NCBI GenBank assembly: GCA_033064195.1
Contig: JARBJD010000721.1
Span: forward strand, 1-20,638
DNA from: Blattamonas nauphoetae
Lineage: Eukaryota > Preaxostyla > Oxymonadida
Direction: 5' to 3'
DNA length: 20,638 nt
Below are positions 15,179-20,638 of this stretch, one piece after another (position 1 is the first letter of the stretch; every line of letters starts with the position of its first letter). Made by a program: the position numbers and the translations under genes. The notes beneath the pieces were generated by a model. The model searched no databases. It worked only from the letters and a program-made list of their open reading frames with translations, and had not been told where the DNA came from.

Positions 15179-15200
15179 AATTGGTGATTTCACAAGTCTG
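15179..15200 (-). repeat. hAT right terminal inverted repeat
   Basis: Ends ACAAGTCTG; reverse complement of the left terminal repeat with three mismatches. The segment 15,016-15,178 before it is the 3' untranslated part of the element and shows no other gene. Confidence 0.92.
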
Positions 15201-15208
15201 GTAGCGTC
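15201..15208 (+). repeat. hAT target-site duplication, right copy (GTAGCGTC)
   Basis: Identical to the eight bases before the left terminal repeat; also the first eight bases of the 91-bp repeat copy. Confidence 0.93.
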
Positions 15209-15291
15209 AATAATCCACGAAAATCAATAATCCACGATCTTCAAGGTAGACAATACTACCATCAGTGTGATGATTTTCCTGAAGTGGTTAA
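15201..15291 (+). repeat. 93-bp tandem duplication, unit 2 (91 bases matched)
   Basis: Identical to 12,650-12,740 over 91 bases; the match ends where the reading frame continues into KLFETYRPKR. Identity over 91 bases means the duplication is recent or gene-converted. Confidence 0.92.
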
Positions 15292-15481
15292 GCTATTTGA
15301 GACTTACCGACCCAAGCGAGTTTTGAAGAAAGTGTGGGATGACTGTTCGGATCAACATTCCAAAGTCAAATAAGCGAATAAAGGTGGAGAAATGAGTGAA
15401 AATGGAAAGCGAAGGATGAATTGAACTAGAATTGATCGTTAAGAGTTAACAGTTCAGAGATCCAGGACCATCGTACCAGTT

Positions 15482-15690
15482 TATACTGCCCGACACGACG
15501 ACCTGATCCGGCTGTAATTTTTGCTTTTTGAAGGAACAAGTGAGAGTTGAGAGTTCCTTTTTCTCTCCCATCAACTGTCTTGAGTTATACGTCTCTGTGA
15601 TTTTTGGAAGATCAACAGTGAAAATAAGAGAGAATGACATGAAATGCTACTGTATGGGGACATACTCCGAACGACATGACACGTGATTCA
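15482..15690 (-). repeat. inverted duplication, left arm
   Basis: Read on the minus strand it matches 16,725-16,929. Two well-kept blocks are 15,482-15,517 with 16,894-16,929 (34 of 36 equal) and a 19-base identical block near 15,672-15,690 with 16,725-16,743 (GAATCACGTGTCATGTCGT). The order and spacing agree (about 208 and 204 bases). The sequence between the blocks is strongly diverged. Confidence 0.75.
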
Positions 15691-16724
15691 CATCCGATAT
15701 CACTCCTGAATGGATCCCAGATGGTGAATGTCTAGTGAAAGATAGTAGCAGATTGAATGAAGAAAAGGAAAAGGAAGACACATGTCAACTCGTTCGCTCC
15801 ATGTCTCTGTCTATGCAGCATCCAAGGACACCGATGCGCCGAACACCGACGATTAACAGTTAGTCGTGAAATGAAAAGGCCAGCCACAGCACGAAACCAT
15901 CAAGACTTTGCATACTGTTCGAATTGGATTCAAAACGTCTCATACAGTTCAGCTGTTCATCGAAAGAGAGACATCAAAATCAAAAATCACACTGTTTCTT
16001 CCAACGATTCGTCAAAGTGTATCGAATTGGTCTTCACAAATCGCACAGAGTTCCTCGCATTCTTCTCCATCATTTTCATAATCGCTGCGTCTTTGGAAAT
16101 GAGACTCTTTAAAAATGTTTCTTTCATGAGCTTTGTCAGTTTGGCGATGTGAAGAATCTGTGTGAGAGATGACTAGAGAAATTCAAGAATTCATACAGAT
16201 AAAAGTCACACCACGCTGAGAATCTGGGTTGTGTGAGCATCCCAGCAAACTTGGGATTTGGTGATGTACTGGGATTAGTTGAAACTGAAAACTTGTCGTG
16301 ACGGAAGAGATCATTGACGGAAAACAATGCCGTGATCCTTCATCACATTTCGCACTGAGGAAAGATGGACCCTCACCACCACTCACGGGTCCTTCTCAGT
16401 GATTGTGTTAGTTGAAACAAGAAAAAAGATAAAACTTCCATGAATCAAACATGTCAATATCGGTCAGAAAGACCTTCAAACACTCTTTACCGACTTTAAC
16501 CTCATCAAACACATTTCGTGAACGCTTGTATCAATTCTTTTTGAAAATTATGCGAATTACGTCACAAGGGACTAACTTTGTCTAAAAATCGTGCGAGGTG
16601 AGAACTCGATCCCACAAGAAAGTAATGAAAACACCGTTCTCTCATTCAGTGATCGACTCCTCGAGTATTACTCTCATAAAGTTAAAACAATTTAAAGTAA
16701 GAGGAATCGAGCAGGATGAAGCGA

Positions 16725-16929
16725 ATCACGTGTCATGTCGTGAGGAGCATGTCCATCATTTTTTATTTTACAGTTTTCACGTCACACAGAATTTTTGTCT
16801 TCTCATTTTAATCAAACTGTGTCTAACTCTCTCAATTATCATTGATAGAAAATTGAAACACATTGTCTCTCTATTCAGAAAAATACAACCGTTTTACAGC
16901 CGGATCAAGTTGTCGTGTCGGGCAGTATA
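16725..16929 (+). repeat. inverted duplication, right arm
   Basis: Partner of 15,482-15,690; the arms are about 1.03 kb apart. The best block, TTACAGCCGGATCA followed by GTCGTGTCGGGCAGTATA, reads LQPDQVVVSGSI in both copies, which suggests two members of one coding family in opposite orientation. Confidence 0.75.
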
Positions 16930-17952
16930 TGGGAATGATCACCATGGAACAGAATCGAAACTCACCATTAATGAGATTGATTTGATTCTTTTGACTCGTT
17001 ATTCGAAGATATACTATTGTTATCACTCTTAACACTAATTGACCACACATCCAATTGCTGCCATGTTTCCAAAACTCAAGAACAGTTCACTCGTGTTCTT
17101 CTTCGGATAGTACCTATCAGCAACAATGATGTGACAGATGGTGTACTGAAGACAATCATTGCATGCCTCTTCTATTTGAAAGCTACGTTGGAAATGGATT
17201 GAGAACGACTTTCACATCGCGATCGTTCGTTGTGGATTCGAATCTGTCCGACAAATTCTCTGAAACACCTCTCACACAATTGGAAAAAATTGTCTCCATG
17301 TCACGGTGCTGAAACATGCTCAAATCATGATCACCAGACCATCCTTCAACGAATGCCATTAGGATGCATTGGAGGTGCTCTGTCCGTAAAAATTGGAAGC
17401 AAACCCTTGCAACAGCTCTGACATAATTTGCACTGCTTGATCTCAACAGCGGAGACAGAAAGTCAAGGCAAGTTGACGAAGGAACAGCTCGGAAGAAGCA
17501 ATCGACTCTGGCTCAACTGCCAGAATCCCTCTCCGCACCCAGACACCAATCCACAATTGCTGAGCCACACTCCACTGTCCAGCACATGGTCACTCAATCG
17601 AGACAAGATGAACTGCTTCAGGCCATTCGGGTGGATCGGCTTGTTCACGAACCAGTACTGATCAGGAAATGAAAGAGACTGCAACCAACTCCCAATCCAG
17701 ATTTTGCTTTAAGTACGCATCTAGTTCAGATTAACATGCTGAATCTGAAGATCGCCGAGAAAGATGACAACCACTCATCGTCATCGACTATGTTCCCTGA
17801 CTCACGCAAACCAAACCAGATTATCTAAGTACAACTGATTCTTTGAATGATGGAGGTGGATGGAGCTGACTTTCCGCTTCGGAAACAGGCCATTCGAACT
17901 AGAACTCTGAACATGTCGATTGTGGGTGTGGTGATATGCAGCACTGACGCAC

Positions 17953-18345
17953 GTGGCAGACCAGAACCCCTTCATGTATCTGACGAATTTTCCAGACGAA
18001 TCAGCAGCGATCCGAATCTGTCACTCTGATACCGTGATGTTCTTCTTGCGTTCGATTGTTGACCAGCTTGTTGTACTGTCGAATGGAAACTTTTCTGTTG
18101 AAATCATCGACACGATTCTGTCGCAAGAAACAGACGAGCGTGAAGATATGGATATTGAAGAGCGAATGAGGGCAGACGGAAGAGTCAATCTTGACAAACC
18201 TATTCAGACCCCGTCACCCATCTTTTTATGCTCCTCTGCAATATTTGAAGCGAGTGGAGTCTCATTCAGTGATTTATGCCGCCGTCGAACAACGTCACTA
18301 TTTCTGCAACATTTTGTGTCGATCGCGCCTTTTTCCGTGACATGA
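17953..18345 (+). CDS. coding-like open frame, possibly a gene fragment (~124 aa from first ATG)
   Basis: The frame opens with GTG at 17,953; the first ATG is at 17,974. Residues ~10-85 look like real protein: hydrophobic helices (TVMFFLRSIVDQLVVLS) and an acidic stretch (SQETDEREDMDIEERMRA). No family is recognised and no start motif like those of the element is present. It may be the remains or an exon of a larger host gene. The last ~40 residues look less protein-like. Confidence 0.3.
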   Translation: MADQNPFMYLTNFPDESAAIRICHSDTVMFFLRSIVDQLVVLSNGNFSVEIIDTILSQETDEREDMDIEERMRADGRVNLDKPIQTPSPIFLCSSAIFEASGVSFSDLCRRRTTSLFLQHFVSIAPFSVT

Positions 18346-19511
18346 CGTCATCTGACAAGCTATCTTCACACTCTAAGCTGGTTGAAGTTTGGGAGTAACG
18401 TGGTGGAGTGAGTGGTGGAGGTGATGAACAACGAGGGCATCGTGTTTGTTGTCCTGGACATTTTTGGGCTGTTCGATGAGAGCTTGGGATTCCGCTGCTT
18501 CCGAATGAACAAGACACCTCCACCACACTCTCTCTGCAGCTCTCCCTCGCCAAACCCTCTCTCCATCCCTTTGCAACAGAGCCTGCTGTTTCACCATGGT
18601 GCCATGGAATTGCCTCCAGCTGCGGCTGGCCCAACCTTCACTACTGGCACTGCAGACTGCTTTACGCCTCTATTCCACCCGTCGAGCTTCTGAACTCAAG
18701 CCCAGTCTGTGTTATATCGCCACTGCTAACACTGGTAGTAGCTTTGTGGTCACAGCTGAATGGACCTTCGTGGACGGCTGCCTTGCACGTGGGACAATGA
18801 CGGAGATATCGAGTACGAGGAAGAGACAAGCGAATGACGGACGAGTTCTCATGGAAGCCTCAGACTGAGTGAACTAGCGATGGAGAAAGGAAGGAAGACA
18901 GACGAGCTCATTCTCAAACTCGCAACGAGGAAGCGATGCCAAAGATAACTACATTCAAGCGGAGGAAAACTCCAAGCGAGGGAGGAGTGTGACGGTTCAT
19001 GCTTGCGATGCTATCTCAGTCGAGATTGCTGTCAACAATGAAGCATTCTACCAGACAGAGCTCGAACAGCCCTAAACTTTTGCCATCTTTGGACCCCTTT
19101 TTGTTGTTCGGAGTGTACGCACAACATTCAGCAAGTTCGTCCTCGCCCGCTCGCCACTCCTGCCGGACCATCACACTTTGTCCCTGTCGGTTCGATATCG
19201 TTCTCGGATTGTTCAGCTGTCAATTGTGGAGTGATCTTTGCAGAAATGGATGACGCATGAACCCTCCTCTTCGTTGTCTGACTCGATCCACTCAGGAGTT
19301 TCTCGTCTGCTGCTCCACATTCTCGTAATCTTGCCTCTCAAATCGCTCACAAATTGGATGACACTGAGACAACGTGTTTGAAGGCGTACTAATTTCGTTA
19401 TTCGAATCAGGGTAGCGACTCTCCATCCAACAGACTGTCGGTTTCGTTCGCTTCGTTTATCTCGATGTAGCGAACAACTTCAACCACTCGCTCCCACATA
19501 TAGAAGGATGA
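18346..19511. other. no recognisable gene; mixed short frames
   Basis: Higher in G+C than the left half. Short frames on both strands around 18,370-18,690 overlap each other and none can be chosen. A plus-strand frame at 18,990-19,070 (VTVHACDAISVEIAVNNEAF) and pieces at 19,100-19,380 look coding but broken. Probably decayed host sequence. Confidence 0.4.
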
Positions 19512-19991
19512 GGTCGATACGCACGCGTTTTGGACATCCGGCACGCAGAACACTCTGACCCATCCAACAAGTCGCTCATCTTCAAGACGGACAGGTTCAC
19601 TTCAGCTATCCTCGACAACACGTCGTTCATCCACGATCCAGCCCAACTCGACGAGGTCATCCTGAAATATGTCGAATTCCTCAAAACCTCTCAGCCCGCT
19701 TTCTCTACGGCAGTCAGGACGACACACTCACTGGCGACGAATTTTACGTCAAAATCTTGCCGCAGTTGCAGAAGATCAAGAAGGAGTGCTTGCAGAAGAC
19801 GATCTCGTCACCTGATCTCGACCTCGAAGGTTTTCCTTGTTGTTCTGTCATTTTCTCGTTTGTGTGCAGAAGTGAGGGTCGTGCGTTACCCGAGGTCTTC
19901 CACCGCAGACTTTCCAGATGAGCCAGACCGGGAAATGAGTGAAAGCGAAGAGGGCAGCATGAACAACGCTTCTGAGGTGTGGACGATTTGA
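19512..19991 (+). pseudogene. frameshifted host gene fragment with possible small intron
   Basis: From 19,512 the frame reads as good protein (SLIFKTDRFTSAIL, then PAQLDEVILKYVEFLKTSQP). Near 19,703 the coding look moves to another frame, consistent with one lost base: LYGSQDDTLTGDEFYV and LPQLQKIKKECLQKTISS, up to about 19,829. There a 40-base segment (19,830-19,869) starting GT, pyrimidine-rich and ending GTGTGCAG could be a spliceosomal intron. Beyond it an acidic tail (MSESEEGSMNN) runs to a stop at 19,991. The family is not recognised; it may be a helical-repeat protein. Confidence 0.45.
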
Positions 19992-20316
19992 GGATGACAA
20001 TCTCCACGCTCTCTGACATCTTCTGTTTGAAAGTCTGTTCCACTGATCGAACGAACTGCCAAGCAAGTAGTGGAGGAGGGACACCGATCGAAGAGCTGAT
20101 GATTCGGGTTGAGCGTTGTGGCTGTCCAGTGCTTTGCTGAGAGCACTGGGAGAAGTATGAGTAAACAACCAGCGAGGAAGACCAGACGCTCTTTGAACAC
20201 TCAATGTTCACTGCTCCTTCATTTCCACTCGAACGGCATGCTGCAAACGAGTTCTCGACATTCTTGAATTCAGAGCGGGCGAGTGACATTCTTCCTTTGT
20301 GAATGGGTCCATCGAA
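19992..20316. other. no whole gene; short coding-like piece
   Basis: Only pieces seem coding, for example the plus strand near 20,185-20,300 (LFEHSMFTAPSFPLERHAAN). The long minus-strand frames here are Ser-rich shadows. Confidence 0.35.
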
Positions 20317-20505
20317 TAGTCAAATGAATGGGAGAACGACACGTTGCATGTTCGAAATGGAAATGAAGTGTCTTCGTCTTCGGAATCGCTGTCCCATCTC
20401 AACAAAGTGGCCCAGTGGAAGAGGAAGATCGAAGAAGACTACGTGACGCTGCGGGAAGCAGCTTGGAAGAGAAGAAGAAGAACGAACAAGGAAGAGCGAA
20501 GATGA
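20317..20505 (+). pseudogene. coding-like fragment, helical and basic (~60 residues)
   Basis: Open plus-strand frame without ATG at its start, reading EWENDTLHVRNGNEVSSSSE, then HLNKVAQWKRKIEEDYVTLR, then an Arg/Lys-rich end. It passes into the purine-rich repeat. Probably a piece of a coiled-coil-rich host protein. Confidence 0.35.
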
Positions 20506-20638
20506 AAGAGAGGGAGGAAGAGTGAAACACAGAAGAGCAAACAAAGAAGCGAGAAGAAAGAAAGAGCGAACAAGGAAGAGCGAAACAAGAGCGCGAACAA
20601 GGAAGAGCGAAACACAGAAGCGCAGAACAAGGGAAGGC
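20460..20638 (+). repeat. purine-rich short tandem repeat coding Lys/Glu/Arg
   Basis: CGAACAAGGAAGAGCGAA occurs at 20,483-20,500, 20,567-20,584 and 20,594-20,611, the last two 27 bases apart; AACACAGAAG also repeats. In one frame from about 20,523 it reads as a charged helix (ERANKEERN) to the right edge. It may continue beyond the window. Confidence 0.6.

Larger units (their letters stand above)
12751..15200 (+). mobile_element. hAT DNA transposon, complete and apparently autonomous (2,450 bp)
   Basis: Bounded by 22-bp terminal inverted repeats (CAGACTTGT at the outer end, ACCAATT at the inner end; 19 of 22 matching, outermost nine perfect) and by a perfect 8-bp target duplication GTAGCGTC. 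It holds one uninterrupted transposase gene. Both ends carry CCAATT/AATTGG words that may be subterminal transposase-binding sites; they are far denser on the left. The intact gene, perfect target duplication and well-matched ends point to a recent insertion. Its target was the boundary of a 93-bp tandem duplication. Confidence 0.94.
12481..15373 (+). pseudogene. unknown gene fragment interrupted by the hAT element
   Basis: On the left the frame is open from 12,481 to the transposon. It reads as coding: EVRLCKVCEEFN with a Cys pair, a second Cys pair in LQCWCVQ, then SVNNPRKSIIHDLQGRQYYH. On the right the same 31-residue block recurs and continues KLFETYRPKRVLKKVWDDCS to a stop at 15,371-15,373. 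The 93-bp block is therefore an in-frame tandem duplication of 31 codons, and the hAT sits at the junction of the two copies. No ATG opens the left part, so it may be an exon or an already decayed gene. The family is not recognised. Four cysteines in the left part could bind zinc, which would suit another transposase or a regulatory protein. Confidence 0.45.
15374..17950. other. decayed gene-fragment region, no whole gene recognised
   Basis: Many short frames, none credible as a complete gene. Short protein-like pieces exist on both strands: minus strand near 15,446-15,640 (LQPDQVVVSGSINWYDGPGS), minus strand near 15,990-16,150 (helical, Lys/Met-rich), and plus strand near 16,894-17,000. This looks like a graveyard of diverged host multigene-family pieces. 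No RNA gene was seen. Confidence 0.45.

Noticed and set aside
10182-15200. TAGGCATGGC with the CTGACCGG cluster as the left end of the hAT element carrying the transposase
   Set aside because: The hAT element has its own matched ends at 12,751 and 15,200 with a perfect target duplication; no inverted partner of the cluster was found.
12650-15291. 91-bp identical direct repeats taken as long terminal repeats of a retro-element
   Set aside because: The enclosed gene is a hAT transposase, the true inverted ends and 8-bp target duplication lie just inside, and the repeats are explained as a 93-bp tandem duplication of the target.
18266-18634. 122-codon minus-strand frame as a gene
   Set aside because: Ser/Arg/Pro-rich with no recognisable domain, overlapped by equally long frames on both strands; likely a composition effect.
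19744-20289. 181-codon minus-strand frame as a gene
   Set aside because: Opposite to better protein-like plus-strand pieces; Ser/Cys-rich low-quality sequence typical of a shadow frame.

Overview
The window is eukaryotic, most likely from a protist. Genes are single-exon and read with the standard code. A degraded Polinton/Maverick-like (or Polinton-like-virus-like) element fills the left half. It is followed by tandem-repeat DNA, a whole-looking hAT DNA transposon, and a long stretch of decayed gene fragments. From memory, the style of the right-hand fragments (Ser/Lys/Glu-rich, duplicated, frameshifted) and the very short leaders of the element genes suggest an anaerobic flagellate such as an oxymonad or parabasalid. 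That is inference; nothing in the window proves the host.

1-10,174: integrated virus-like element, entering from beyond the left edge. In order: remains of a retroviral-type integrase; a small coiled-coil protein; an FtsK/HerA-type packaging ATPase on the minus strand; two unrecognised proteins; twin ~101-residue proteins that both start MAPG; two tandem, mutually homologous large proteins that look like double-jelly-roll major capsid proteins; a small unrecognised protein; and, on the minus strand, a fibre-like protein ending in a phage-type Peptidase_S74 (intramolecular chaperone) domain. Eight plus-strand genes share an A/T motif (TATTTTTTATTTTT or close) just before the ATG, five of them ending in TAAATG or TAAAATG. 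Several genes look whole; the integrase, second capsid homologue and fibre are broken, so the copy is treated as a fossil. No protein-primed DNA polymerase or adenain-like protease is seen here; they may lie to the left.

10,180-12,480: no genes. A cluster of TGACCGG motifs is followed by a six-unit tandem array with a 139-bp period. The array has two alternating unit types, and some units carry near-palindromic arms. Further right the plus strand switches from pyrimidine-rich to purine-rich near 11,310.

12,481-15,373: a hAT element of 2,450 bp (12,751-15,200) with 22-bp terminal inverted repeats, a perfect 8-bp target duplication GTAGCGTC, and an uninterrupted 681-codon BED-finger transposase. 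It sits exactly at the junction of a 93-bp (31-codon, in-frame) tandem duplication inside another open reading frame of unknown function.

15,374-20,638: no whole gene recognised. There is a diverged inverted duplication (15,482-15,690 with 16,725-16,929), an open frame near 18.0 kb that looks coding, a frameshifted gene fragment at 19.5-20.0 kb with a possible 40-nt intron, and a purine-rich Lys/Glu/Arg-coding repeat at the right edge.
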